From: Nonomuraea basaltis
GTDB lineage: Bacteria > Actinomycetota > Actinomycetes > Streptosporangiales > Streptosporangiaceae
DNA: 37,088 bases
Assembly: GCF_005893125.1 (NCBI RefSeq)
Contig: NZ_VCJS01000122.1
Location: 1-37,088 of the forward strand
Direction: 5' to 3'
The notes under the pieces: generated by a model
What the model was told of the DNA's origin: nothing
Seen by the model: only the letters and a program-made list of their open reading frames with translations
The model's database searches: none
Shown here: positions 16,800 to 24,062 of the stretch, in pieces
Layout: every line of letters begins with the position of its first letter
Position numbering within the stretch: position 1 is the stretch's first letter
Program-made: the position numbers and the translations under genes

Positions 16800-17279
16800 T
16801 CAGAGGGCTCCGGCGTTCTGCCGTGCGGTGAAGAAGGCGTCGAGTTCGGCCTGTTGCGCACTGTCGAAGGCTTGCTTGGGCAGGAAGGCAGCGAACTGCT
16901 TGTTTATGAAAAACAGCCAGAACTCTGGAGTGGTCACGATCTGTCTGAACATGGACCACTGCATCGTGGTGGTGTACTGGTCGGCCCGGCACTCGTACCC
17001 GTCACTGGTCACCCGAATCGTCGTGGGCATGCACATGTAGGTGAGCTGTCGCCTGGCGATCCGGCGGAGCGTCCGGGTCGCCGCGAAGGGAGCCGCGACC
17101 GCTGCGACGACCATGCCTGCACCCATGATGACGGCATCGGCCAGGATGCAAACGATTCCTGCCACGACCAAGACCGAGGGGAGGGTCCGATAGACCGCGG
17201 TGAGTTGCCGTTTGAGGCCTTGGTGAAGCGCTCGCGCCACTTCGTCGGGAGCGGGTTCGTATCTGACCGTGAAGTCCAC
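16800..17279 (-). CDS. YcxB-like membrane protein
   Basis: This encodes about 159 aa resembling the YcxB-like family, whose function is unknown. Two adjacent hydrophobic helices ('LPSVLVVAGIVCILADAVIMG' cut short by glycines, then 'AGMVVAAVAAPFAA') are followed by a soluble C-terminal domain with the family feature 'FWLFFINKQFAAFLPKQAF'. I chose GTG 17279 because relatives start close to the 'DFTVRYEP' segment and GAAGG lies upstream; ATG 17312 is the alternative. It is the last gene of a leftward set (GntR, NUDIX, this gene) and is separated from NUDIX by about 110 nt. It may be AICE cargo. Confidence 0.65.
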   Translation of the reverse strand: MDFTVRYEPAPDEVARALHQGLKRQLTAVYRTLPSVLVVAGIVCILADAVIMGAGMVVAAVAAPFAATRTLRRIARRQLTYMCMPTTIRVTSDGYECRADQYTTTMQWSMFRQIVTTPEFWLFFINKQFAAFLPKQAFDSAQQAELDAFFTARQNAGAL

Positions 17280-17392
17280 CGTGCCGCCTTCGTCTGAGGT
17301 GCCGATCATCATTCACGGCCCCGCCCCATGTCGCAACTCCCGTGTCTGGTCAGCCGAAGGGCCGTTCCATATGGGCTGTTGCTGTCGCTGGT

Positions 17393-17866
17393 TCAGCCGA
17401 TGTGCGGGCCGCCTCCTTGGAGGTAGTGGCTGATCCTCAGCCGCATGGAGCGGTGCATGCCGTAGTTAGCGAGCTCGTGCCGCGGAACCCAGCGCACTTC
17501 CCGAGACTCCGTGCTCGGCGTCGGCTGGCCGCTGATGGCCCGGGCCGTGAGGACGAGGGAGAACTCCTGTCGGATCTCGTCGTTGCTGGTGTAGTGGATG
17601 ACGTGGCGGGGGTCGCTGTAGGTGCCGACCAGTCCCGTGATCTCGCACGTGATCCCAGTTTCTTCCAAGGTCTCCCGGATGGCTGCCTGAGGGATCGACT
17701 CGCCGAGGTCGATGGCGCCACCCGGTAGTGCCCAGTTGTCGTTGTCGCTGCGGCGGATCAGCAGCAGCTCGCCGGCGTCGTTGGTGACCACGACGTTCAC
17801 GGAGGGGACAAGACTGTTCGGGGCAGGCGCGCTCGGGTCGGCGTAGTAGTCGATCCGCTGGCTCAC
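17393..17866 (-). CDS. NUDIX hydrolase
   Basis: NUDIX enzymes hydrolyse nucleoside diphosphates linked to another group, using metal ions bound by the NUDIX box. The 157-aa protein has a complete box: G50 x5 E56 x7 R64-E65 x2 E68-E69 x G71, within 'GGAIDLGESIPQAAIRE'. The preceding 'NWALPGG' is also typical. The substrate cannot be told. NUDIX genes are a standard companion of regulators in AICEs (as with pif in pSAM2, where it limits redundant transfer), so I infer a similar exclusion or housekeeping role. It lies about 56 nt after the upstream GntR gene on the same strand. Confidence 0.9.
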   Translation of the reverse strand: MSQRIDYYADPSAPAPNSLVPSVNVVVTNDAGELLLIRRSDNDNWALPGGAIDLGESIPQAAIRETLEETGITCEITGLVGTYSDPRHVIHYTSNDEIRQEFSLVLTARAISGQPTPSTESREVRWVPRHELANYGMHRSMRLRISHYLQGGGPHIG

Positions 17867-17922
17867 GTCACGGGAGCCTACTCCGCCGAGGGCCTGTCGT
17901 TGAGACCATCGGCGTCCTTGCT

Positions 17923-18189
17923 CTATTCGGCCTCGCTGCCGGCCTTAACGAAGCTGCCCAGGTTGGGGACGGTGTAGACCTTGCCGGCGTCTCTGAGGCG
18001 TTCCATCGCCTTACGTATGGTTGGGCGGGCGACTCCGAACTCTTCCATGAGCTTGACTTCGGAGATCTTGAACTTGGGTCCCCACTCGCCCGAGTCGATG
18101 CGCGCGATGAGGACTTCGAGGATCTGCTCCCAGCGGGAACGGTCCTCGTCGAACTCCCAGGTGCGCGTGTGCTCGACATATCTAGCCAC
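17923..18189 (-). CDS. Short GntR-family transcriptional regulator
   Basis: This 88-aa protein consists almost entirely of a winged-helix domain. The GntR features are 'WEQILEVLIARIDSGEWGP' followed by 'ISEVKLMEEFGVARPTIRKA' and 'GSFV' in the wing. No ligand-binding domain is present. GTG 18189 fits both the common start of relatives ('ARYVEHTRTWEF') and a leaderless promoter: -10 TACTCT on the minus strand (18201-18196) ends 6 nt before the start. A longer version from GTG 18225 is possible. It is divergent from the small gene at 18295, and the palindrome between them is a likely operator. Confidence 0.8.
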   Translation of the reverse strand: MARYVEHTRTWEFDEDRSRWEQILEVLIARIDSGEWGPKFKISEVKLMEEFGVARPTIRKAMERLRDAGKVYTVPNLGSFVKAGSEAE

Positions 18190-18233
18190 GGTATGAGAGT
18201 AGGAGGGCGTTTCACGGCCCTTCACGGCGGATC

Positions 18234-18255
18234 GTGGAGCTCCATGGAGCTACAC
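18234..18255. promoter_or_regulatory. Palindromic operator candidate between divergent genes
   Basis: A perfect 14-bp palindrome, AGCTCCATGGAGCT (18238-18251), extends to 22 bp with one mismatched pair through flanking GTG and CAC. It lies between the leftward GntR gene and the rightward small gene, at the location and of the size expected for a dimeric GntR repressor. Confidence 0.5.
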
Positions 18256-18294
18256 GGAGTAGACAGGGGATTACAGGCTTGCTAGCTTGGAGGT

Positions 18295-18486
18295 ATGGCG
18301 TTGGTGAGCGAAGGTCCAGGGCCCCTCCGGGTGGGGCTGTGCATGTGCGCTCCGGCTGGCCGCCCCGTGAGAGTGCACCATGCGACTGGAGATGGCTACT
18401 CGCTCACCAGCGCCTGTTCATCGATCGCGGTCTCCGTGGGCACAGCCGGCGCCACGTTGACGATCGCGCGTTACGAAGGACGGTGA
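18295..18486 (+). CDS. Small AICE protein of unknown function
   Basis: This is a 63-aa protein with no recognisable domain; it has three cysteines and no membrane helix. GGAGG precedes ATG 18295 closely. The gene is divergent from the GntR regulator and overlaps the next gene by 4 bp (GTGA). Its position suggests that it is controlled by the palindrome at 18234-18255. The function is unknown; small proteins are common in this part of AICEs. Confidence 0.55.
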   Translation: MALVSEGPGPLRVGLCMCAPAGRPVRVHHATGDGYSLTSACSSIAVSVGTAGATLTIARYEGR

Positions 18487-18779
18487 GACCTGTGGCAGAT
18501 TTCGGCGACTTTCACGGCACGCACCCCGCCTCGCCTCGTCCGGATGCAGTGCGAGTGAGGTGGGCCCCCGTCCAGAGGCGCACGGATCGGGTCCGAATCC
18601 GGGACTACACCTGCGAATGCCTGTCTCTGGTCTTCGAGCAGTGCCGGGCTGGCGGGCAGGGATTCGTACGACGGTATGACCGCTCCGTCTTTCCTTGGGT
18701 CGTGGCCGAGAGTCCCTGGGTGAAGGTCGGCGACGCCGAGGCCCTGTGGCGACAGCTCATGAGCGGGCATGCGAGGTGA
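18483..18779 (+). CDS. Small AICE protein of unknown function
   Basis: This encodes about 98 aa with no family I can name. The chain contains 'DYTCECLSLVFEQCRAGGQGFVRRY' in its middle (given here as a region, roughly residues 42-65) and a tryptophan-rich tail ending 'EALWRQLMSGHAR'. GTG 18483 overlaps the previous stop as GTGA. An alternative GTG at 18492 has better spacing from GAAGGA. It is followed by two hairpins, so transcription of the pair probably ends here. Confidence 0.5.
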   Translation: MRPVADFGDFHGTHPASPRPDAVRVRWAPVQRRTDRVRIRDYTCECLSLVFEQCRAGGQGFVRRYDRSVFPWVVAESPWVKVGDAEALWRQLMSGHAR

Positions 18780-18849
18780 CGACGCGCCGAGCCTCGCAGT
18801 TTGCGCACACGTAGCGTCACAATGCACAACTGATCTGTGACGAGCGTTT

Positions 18850-18874
18850 CCGCAGGTCGAAGGCCGACCTGCGG
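18850..18874 (+). terminator. Strong hairpin terminator
   Basis: CCGCAGGTCG (18850-18859) and CGACCTGCGG (18865-18874) pair perfectly around AAGGC, and GTTTCGC follows. This is a canonical intrinsic terminator shape for a high-GC genome. It lies about 70 nt after the stop at 18779 and so ends the small-gene pair. Confidence 0.7.
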
Positions 18875-18890
18875 TTTCGCATGCCCTTCG

Positions 18891-18911
18891 ACTGGCAGTT
18901 TTTCTGCCAGT
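18891..18911. promoter_or_regulatory. Dyad upstream of the XRE regulator gene
   Basis: ACTGGCAG (18891-18898) and CTGCCAGT (18904-18911) are perfect arms around five T residues. The dyad lies about 58 nt before the XRE gene start. It could be an XRE operator, or a second terminator hairpin directly following the one at 18850. Confidence 0.4.
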
Positions 18912-18968
18912 GATGCTGGTCACCCGCCTTATCGTCGAAGCAAGCGACGGCGAGGGAGGGGCTCGGAC

Positions 18969-20183
18969 GTGGCAACAGAGCATGTGACGCAGGGCCAGCG
19001 GATCGCGCGGGCTCGTCATCGCAAGGGTTGGGATCAAGCCACCCTCGCAGAGAAGATCGGCCGATCCGTCTCCTGGCTGTCGAAAGTGGAGAACGGACGA
19101 CTGCCCTTGGACCGTATGAGCGTGGTCGGGCAGCTCGCCGAGGTGCTCGGGGTGGAGGTCGCCGAGCTCACGGGTCAGCCATATCGGCACGAGACGACGG
19201 AACTCGACTCCGGGCACGCGGCGGTTCCGGGGCTACGGCTGGCGCTTCAGCAGGCTTCACTGCCCAGCGGGGTCTTGCTGCGGGCGCCCAGAGAACCGCG
19301 GTCGCTGCAGGAGCTTGAGGCGAACGTCCGCCTTGCCGAGCAGCTCCGCCAGGACGCCAAGTTCACTGCGCTGGGGGAGGTGTTGCCCAGCATTCTTACT
19401 GATCTCATAGCCATCACCAACGACTCGTCCGGCGAGCGCGATCGGGCCGAAGCGTTGATGCTGCGGGCCTGTCACATGGCGCGGGTGTCGTCCAACCTGC
19501 TGGGGCATCACGACCTCGGCTGGACTGCCGTACAGCGTGAGCTGGTCGCTGCTCAACGGGTCGGCGCCCCTGACCTGGTCGCCGCGGCGAGCTGGGATCT
19601 GTGCGGTGTGTGGCTGCACGAGGCGCAGCTCGACCCCGCCAAAGACGCGGCGCTGTCGGCGCTCGATCAGATCGAACCGCAGGTGGGCGGAGACGACACG
19701 ATCAAGGCGATGTGGGGTGCGCTGCACCTGCGGGCAGCCGTGGCGTACTCCCGCCTCTGGGATCAACGAGAGGCCGAGAGCCATCTTGAGGAGGCTCGCC
19801 GGGTCGCCGAAGTACTGCCACGGGACGGCAACGTCTTTCAGACGCAGTTCAACCAGGTGAACACGACGATCCACGCGGTTGAGGTCAGCATGGAGCTGGG
19901 CCGGCCGCGCGAGGTCATCACCCGCGCCGAACACGTCGAGATCGCTCAGATCGCCTCGTCCGAACGCCAGGCCCATTACTGGACCTGCACCGCGGCGGGC
20001 TATCACATGAACAGAAAGGACAATGAAGCGGCAGACGCTCTGCTCCGTGCCGACCGGATAGCTCCTCAACATGTCCGGAACCGTCCGTTGGTCCGTAACA
20101 TCGTGCGCGACCTGCGAGACAGCGGCAAGCTGCATCGTCAGCGCGAGATCCTCAACCTCGCAAAGGTGATGCGGTTGCTCTGA
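18969..20183 (+). CDS. XRE-family transcriptional regulator with TPR-like C-terminus
   Basis: This is a 404-aa protein. Residues about 7-62 form a Cro/C1-type helix-turn-helix ('GQRIARARHRKGWDQATLAE', then 'SVSWLSKVENGR'). The remaining 330 residues are helical, with repeat-like segments ('AASWDLCGVWLHEAQLDPAK', 'EAESHLEEARRVAEVLP'), the usual architecture of large actinomycete XRE regulators that sense peptides or partner proteins. GTG 18969 follows a strong GGGAGGGG. The gene stands alone between a terminator and a small gene. It probably regulates AICE or host genes; the target is unknown. Confidence 0.85.
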   Translation: MATEHVTQGQRIARARHRKGWDQATLAEKIGRSVSWLSKVENGRLPLDRMSVVGQLAEVLGVEVAELTGQPYRHETTELDSGHAAVPGLRLALQQASLPSGVLLRAPREPRSLQELEANVRLAEQLRQDAKFTALGEVLPSILTDLIAITNDSSGERDRAEALMLRACHMARVSSNLLGHHDLGWTAVQRELVAAQRVGAPDLVAAASWDLCGVWLHEAQLDPAKDAALSALDQIEPQVGGDDTIKAMWGALHLRAAVAYSRLWDQREAESHLEEARRVAEVLPRDGNVFQTQFNQVNTTIHAVEVSMELGRPREVITRAEHVEIAQIASSERQAHYWTCTAAGYHMNRKDNEAADALLRADRIAPQHVRNRPLVRNIVRDLRDSGKLHRQREILNLAKVMRLL

Positions 20184-20264
20184 GCACGACAACGGAGGGC
20201 TATCCGCGCAATGGCTCCCCACCCGTCAGGTAACCCGGGAGCGCTTCGGCGTCCTGCCTACACA

Positions 20265-20423
20265 ATGGGGTGGTACGTGGGTCTCAGTGAGATCGAACGA
20301 CAGATCTTGCTACGCGAGCTGGCGGAGATCACGGTCGACTTGGCCGAACTCCAACGGCGCACAGTAAGGATCACTTCTCGGCTTGATCAGGACGAGTCCG
20401 AGCGTCTAGCTCGTCCAGCCTGA
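20265..20423 (+). CDS. Small coiled-coil protein of unknown function
   Basis: This encodes about 52 aa, mostly one amphipathic helix ('LSEIERQILLRELAEITVDL' and onward) that could form a coiled coil. The start at ATG 20265 is uncertain; an in-frame ATG at 20211 and GTG at 20277 are alternatives. Its 3' end overlaps the end of the convergent GntR gene by about 50 nt. Short helical proteins at this position recur in AICEs. The function is unknown. Confidence 0.45.
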   Translation: MGWYVGLSEIERQILLRELAEITVDLAELQRRTVRITSRLDQDESERLARPA

Positions 20424-20751
20424 CCGTTAGCTTCTGCACGTGCTGACGGATCTCGCTTAGCTGCTCGGAGATGATGCGGAACTCTTCGCTGTGCTCGCCA
20501 GGGGTTGGGCCGGCGGTCTCGTCGTCGGGGGCCCGGCTGACGAAGCTGCCGGCTCCCTGGCGGGTCTCGATGAGTCCCTCGTCGCGGAGGACGGCCAAGG
20601 CGTTGCCGATGGTCATCATGGCAACGCCGTACCGGTCCGCCAGTTCGCGGGCCACGGGGAGGCGCTCCCCGACCGCGTATCGGCCGGATGCGATGTCGCG
20701 CCGGATGTCCTCGGCGATCCGCAGGTACGGCCGGCGGCGGTCGGTTGCCAT
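20371..20751 (-). CDS. GntR-family regulator of the transfer operon
   Basis: This 126-aa protein has an N-terminal GntR winged helix (residues about 8-75: 'IAEDIRRDIASGRYAVGERL', 'YGVAMMTIGNAL', 'GAGSFV'). A short helical tail ('EQLSEIRQHVQKLTVRLDEL') likely forms a dimerising coiled coil in place of a ligand domain. It is divergent from the transfer operon beginning at 20896, and paired palindromes lie between them. A minus-strand -10 TAAAGT (20763-20758) ends 6 nt before ATG 20751, so its message may be leaderless. By analogy with KorSA of pSAM2, I infer that it represses transfer genes and itself. Confidence 0.85.
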   Translation of the reverse strand: MATDRRRPYLRIAEDIRRDIASGRYAVGERLPVARELADRYGVAMMTIGNALAVLRDEGLIETRQGAGSFVSRAPDDETAGPTPGEHSEEFRIISEQLSEIRQHVQKLTVRLDELDARTRPDQAEK

Positions 20752-20757
20752 AGCCCA

Positions 20758-20864
20758 ACTTTAACGGCTCTAGATGCCTAGGTCTCTGGGCAACCTGTAA
20801 GCAATTTCAAGCCAAGTTAGCTATCTTGGTTTACAGAGCTAGATACCTAGGTATCTTTGTATCT
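20758..20864. promoter_or_regulatory. Divergent promoter with two related palindromes
   Basis: A perfect 16-bp palindrome AGATACCTAGGTATCT (20841-20856) and an imperfect copy AGATGCCTAGGTCTCT (20772-20787) flank the region. An extra half-site, TATCTAG, lies just after the first. For the rightward operon, TTTACA (20830-20835), a 16-bp spacer and TATCTT (20852-20857) enclose the perfect palindrome, so a bound repressor would block polymerase. The imperfect copy covers the -35 area of the leftward GntR gene, fitting autoregulation. Confidence 0.65.
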
Positions 20865-20895
20865 AGAACACCACTTCAGAAGGAGACCAGCTCTC

Positions 20896-21228
20896 GTGCG
20901 TACCATCCCGATCCCCGTCGACACCTCCAAGCTCGTCATCACCTGCGTGAAGGCGCCCAAGCCGCGCCTGCTCAACAAGGACACCGGCGAGATCAAGACC
21001 GACAAGAACGGCAACACCGTCTACGAGGTCACCGTCTCGGTCGAAGACGAGTTCGGCCGGATCGAACTCGTCAAGATCGGTACCTCAGGGGAGCCCCCGA
21101 TCAGTGCCGGTCAGCAGGTCAACCCGACCGGCCTGGTTGGGTACGTCTGGGAGATCGCCGGGCGGTGGGGCATCTCCTACCGCGCCGCCGCGCTCCTACC
21201 GGTGGACACGGAGCCGCTCCGTGTCTGA
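20896..21228 (+). CDS. SCO3933-family regulatory protein
   Basis: This 110-aa protein begins 'RTIPIPVDTSKL' and contains 'YEVTVSVEDEFGRIELVKIG' and a closing 'GISYRAAALLPV'. This is the pattern of the small SCO3933-type proteins that precede the FtsK-like transfer gene in AICEs. The fold looks all-beta; no catalytic motif is seen. GTG 20896 is preceded by AGAAGGAGA. The gene is first in the transfer operon, directly behind the GntR-controlled promoter, and overlaps the next gene by 8 nt. Its molecular role is unclear. Confidence 0.8.
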   Translation: MRTIPIPVDTSKLVITCVKAPKPRLLNKDTGEIKTDKNGNTVYEVTVSVEDEFGRIELVKIGTSGEPPISAGQQVNPTGLVGYVWEIAGRWGISYRAAALLPVDTEPLRV

Positions 21229-22591
21229 CACCACGCTCCTCATGCTCGGAGTCCTGGCCGCTGTTGCGGCCGGGCTCTGGGCCTGGCGCCGCTGGCACTA
21301 CCCGTCGTTCTGGCTGGTCGTCGCCTTCCCACTAACCGCGATCAGCGTACGGGCGAGCTGGCGCAAGGTCGCCCTCGGCTGCAACCTCACCAAGAAGCGG
21401 CAGCGCTTCTGGTTCACCACCGTCCCCGGCCTGGTCGCCTCGACCGGTGTCGTCCGGGTCAGGCGCAAGTGGCAGCGCATCGCCGTGGACACCAAGCCGT
21501 TCATGTGGCTGCCCAAGCCCACCCGGTACGGCTGGCGGGTCACCCTGCACACCCTTGAGGGCCAGATCCCCGCCGACTACTCCGACGCAGCCGAACGGCT
21601 CGCACACTCCTGGGGCGTACACGCGATCCGGGTCTCGTCCTCTCGTCCGGGACGGGTCGTCCTGTCCGCCACCGTCCGCGATCCGCTCGTCCGGGTCGAG
21701 ACCTTGCCCACCTCACCCGAGTTGCTCAAGGTCATCGTGGGCCGTCTGGAGACCGGTGGTCCGTGGATCATCGATTTCAAGACCGTCCCGCACTACATCA
21801 ACGCCGGGGCGACGCAGTCCGGCAAGTCCAACCTCGCCAACGCCCTGGTCCAAGGGCTCGCTCCGCAACCGGTCGCGCTGGTCGGCTTCGACCTCAAGGG
21901 CGGCGTGGAGTTCACCCCGTACAGCCCTCGCCTGTCGGCGCTGGGCACCACACGAGGTGAGTGCACCGGCCTGCTCGATGACCTCGTCAACCTGATGACC
22001 AGCCGCATGGCCCAGTGCCGCGAGGCAGGCGCCCGCAACATCTGGCAACTCCCGGACGACCAGCGGCCCGTGCCTGTCGTCGTCCTGGTCGACGAGTTGG
22101 CCGAGCTGTACCTGATGGCCGACAAGAGCGAGAAAGACGAGATCGCCAAGACCTCAACCGCGCTCCTGCGAGTGGCCCAGCTCGGACGGGCCTTCGGCAT
22201 CTACCTGTTCTGCTGCGGCCAACGCATCGGCTCCGACCTCGGCCCCGGAGTCACCGCCCTGCGCGCTCAGTGCTCCGGGCGGATCTGCCACCGGGTCAAC
22301 GACCCCGAAACCGCCACCATGACCCTCGGCGATCTTGACCCCGCCGCGCTCGCCTCGGCTCGGGCCATCCCCGCCGAGACGCCGGGTGTCGCGATCGTCG
22401 CCTCCCAGGACGGCCAGTGGTACCGCGCTCGCTCCTTCTACGTCAGCGAGCAAGCCGCCGAACACGCCGCCACGACCTACACCGACCGCACTCCGCCCTG
22501 GGCGGATGTCATCTCCGGCCACACCACGCCCATGACCGACGCCGACCTCGCCGAGTTCCTCGACTCCATCCCGGACCCAAGAGAGGCCTGA
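21221..22591 (+). CDS. FtsK/SpoIIIE-type conjugative DNA translocase (TraSA-like)
   Basis: In actinomycete elements a single FtsK-like ATPase pumps double-stranded DNA from donor to recipient. The 456-aa protein has N-terminal hydrophobic segments (about 4-20 and 28-42) that should anchor it in the membrane. An FtsK domain follows, with Walker A GATQSGKS (196-203), Walker B ending in D291-E292 ('VVVLVDELAEL'), and a later 'CCGQRIGSD' segment. GTG 21221 overlaps the upstream stop by 8 nt. The length and motifs match AICE transfer proteins. Next comes a DUF2637 protein, a common partner in plasmid spreading. Confidence 0.92.
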   Translation: MSDTTLLMLGVLAAVAAGLWAWRRWHYPSFWLVVAFPLTAISVRASWRKVALGCNLTKKRQRFWFTTVPGLVASTGVVRVRRKWQRIAVDTKPFMWLPKPTRYGWRVTLHTLEGQIPADYSDAAERLAHSWGVHAIRVSSSRPGRVVLSATVRDPLVRVETLPTSPELLKVIVGRLETGGPWIIDFKTVPHYINAGATQSGKSNLANALVQGLAPQPVALVGFDLKGGVEFTPYSPRLSALGTTRGECTGLLDDLVNLMTSRMAQCREAGARNIWQLPDDQRPVPVVVLVDELAELYLMADKSEKDEIAKTSTALLRVAQLGRAFGIYLFCCGQRIGSDLGPGVTALRAQCSGRICHRVNDPETATMTLGDLDPAALASARAIPAETPGVAIVASQDGQWYRARSFYVSEQAAEHAATTYTDRTPPWADVISGHTTPMTDADLAEFLDSIPDPREA

Positions 22592-22596
22592 GACCG

Positions 22597-23289
22597 ATGC
22601 GACGCTTCGCCCGCTGGCTGCTCGACACCGGCCCCGTCCTCGTCCTGGCCCTCATCGCCGGAGCCGGGTCCTTCACCCACATCCGCGACACCGCCAGCGA
22701 ACACGGACAGTCCGGCTGGATGGCCTGGGCGATCGCCGTCTGTATCGACCTCACCTGCGTCATGGCCGCTCGCGAGCGCCAACGCGACAAGAAGACCGGC
22801 CGTCAGCGACGCGGCCTGATCTCCTGGCCCGTCCTCGTCCTGACCGGCGGCATCGTCCTATCCCTGGCCGCCAACCTGCAACAAGCCGACCCGACCGTGT
22901 GGGGCTGGATCACCGCAGCCACCCCAGCAGCAGCCTTCCTCGTCGCCGTCTCCATGCTCGAACGCCGGACGTCCGGCCCTCGTCCCGAGCCGTCCCCGGA
23001 GGCTTTCCAGTCCTCCCCGATCGACGTCTCGTCCCGTCCTCATCCGGACGAACCGCCAGCCGTCCCTGCTAATGATCGTCCCGCTCTCGTCCCGGCTGAG
23101 GACGACGAGGACGACAGACCAGGACCGTCCCCGGCGCTGATCGACTACGCCCGCCGAGTGGCTGACGAACACCACGCCAGGCACGGCAAGCCCATCACCC
23201 GCGACGTTCTCCGCGCCCGCCTGGGCGTATCCAACCAACTCGCTTCCGACCTGCTCCGCACTCTGCGAACCGTCCCAGAGACCACCTGA
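22597..23289 (+). CDS. DUF2637 membrane protein (SpdB-like)
   Basis: This 230-aa protein has about four hydrophobic helices in its first 130 residues ('VLVLALIAGAGSF', 'MAWAIAVCIDLTCVMAA', 'PVLVLTGGIVLSLAANLQ', 'AATPAAAFLVAVSML'). It matches DUF2637, found in Streptomyces plasmid spread (Spd) proteins. A Pro- and Asp-rich linker follows, then a C-terminal helix-turn-helix-like segment ('TRDVLRARLGVSNQLASDLL'). It starts 5 nt after the Tra stop. By family analogy it aids intramycelial spread of the element. The DNA-binding-like tail is worth noting. Confidence 0.85.
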   Translation: MRRFARWLLDTGPVLVLALIAGAGSFTHIRDTASEHGQSGWMAWAIAVCIDLTCVMAARERQRDKKTGRQRRGLISWPVLVLTGGIVLSLAANLQQADPTVWGWITAATPAAAFLVAVSMLERRTSGPRPEPSPEAFQSSPIDVSSRPHPDEPPAVPANDRPALVPAEDDEDDRPGPSPALIDYARRVADEHHARHGKPITRDVLRARLGVSNQLASDLLRTLRTVPETT

Positions 23290-23302
23290 AAGGCAGACCG
23301 CC

Positions 23303-23644
23303 ATGCACAACGACCGAGACGCCCTCATCGCCGGACTCATCGCCCTGGCTGGCTTCCTCAAAGCCAACTCCCAGGTACCGACTTCGGTAGCAATCGTCAC
23401 CATCCGCGCCTTCCCCGCCAACGGCCCCGACGACCAGATGCGCGCCGAGGTCGACAAGGTCGCCGCCCTGCTCGGCACGGAGATCGACCCCGACCACCTG
23501 CCTCACGGCCACTACATGACCGGCATCGACTTCGGACCGGTCCGCTACGAGTTCACCGCCATCCTCGCCGCCGCTCGCGCCCGTCACGCCGCCGTAGACA
23601 GCTACCGCGACTGCATCCGGACCGACAACACCCAGGAGCAATGA
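23303..23644 (+). CDS. Conserved small AICE protein
   Basis: This 113-aa soluble protein has no domain I can name. It starts with a helix ('RDALIAGLIALAGFLKAN') and ends in another ('AAARARHAAVDSYRDCI'). GAAAGG precedes ATG 23303. It overlaps the following small gene as ATGA and therefore belongs to the transfer/replication operon. Proteins of this shape are frequent between spd and rep genes of AICEs. The role is unknown. Confidence 0.65.
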   Translation: MHNDRDALIAGLIALAGFLKANSQVPTSVAIVTIRAFPANGPDDQMRAEVDKVAALLGTEIDPDHLPHGHYMTGIDFGPVRYEFTAILAAARARHAAVDSYRDCIRTDNTQEQ

Positions 23645-23808
23645 CCATGCGCATCCGCCTCGAAGGCAACCGCGCCGAACTCACCCTCGGCATGGTCCAC
23701 CTACGCCAGTTCTTCACGGTCACGTCCATGTCGCGGGCTTTCCCCGCCAGGAACCGACCGCGGCACTACCGCATCTACCTCACGATCACCCCGCGCCAGA
23801 GTCGCTGA
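23641..23808 (+). CDS. Very small basic AICE protein
   Basis: This encodes 55 aa beginning 'MTMRIRLEGNRAELTLGM' and ending 'YRIYLTITPRQSR'. It is strongly basic, with predicted beta character. The ATG overlaps the previous stop as ATGA, and the next gene starts 2 nt after its stop, which argues that it is translated. I do not recognise it. It could bind nucleic acid or a neighbouring protein. Confidence 0.55.
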   Translation: MTMRIRLEGNRAELTLGMVHLRQFFTVTSMSRAFPARNRPRHYRIYLTITPRQSR

Positions 23809-23810
23809 CC

Positions 23811-23969
23811 ATGGCACCGGAAGAGCCCTGGACCGCTTGGTCCCAATTCCTCGCCGCCGTCCCGCTCGCGTACGGCTGCTGCTGCACCTGCAACGGCTCG
23901 GGCCTCGACGGAGACGGCGACACCTGCCGCGACTGCCATGGCACCGGCATCGACAACCACGGCGCATAG
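23811..23969 (+). CDS. Mini zinc-finger protein with two DnaJ-type CxxCxGxG motifs
   Basis: This encodes 52 aa. After an N-terminal helix, it contains CTCNGSG and CRDCHGTG, two CxxCxGxG repeats like those of the DnaJ central zinc domain, so one zinc ion could be held by the four cysteines. It starts 2 nt after the previous stop and lies about 95 nt before the rep gene. Such stand-alone fingers are known as small accessory proteins in actinomycete elements. A role in folding, Rep assembly or transfer is only a guess. Confidence 0.65.
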   Translation: MAPEEPWTAWSQFLAAVPLAYGCCCTCNGSGLDGDGDTCRDCHGTGIDNHGA

Positions 23970-24062
23970 CCGAGACCCCCTCACCTGGCCACACAACCGC
24001 CAAGTTCCGCGCCAGGTGAGGGGCCATCCCACCAGATCGCATCCGGATAGGACGGATCCATC

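Noticed and set aside
16854..17297. Plus-strand open frame opposite the YcxB-like gene
   Set aside because: The minus strand carries membrane helices and a family signature; the plus frame shows neither domain nor ribosome site.
18471..19217. 248-codon minus-strand open frame
   Set aside because: It runs antisense across two plus-strand genes, a strong terminator hairpin and the XRE helix-turn-helix region. No family features were seen.
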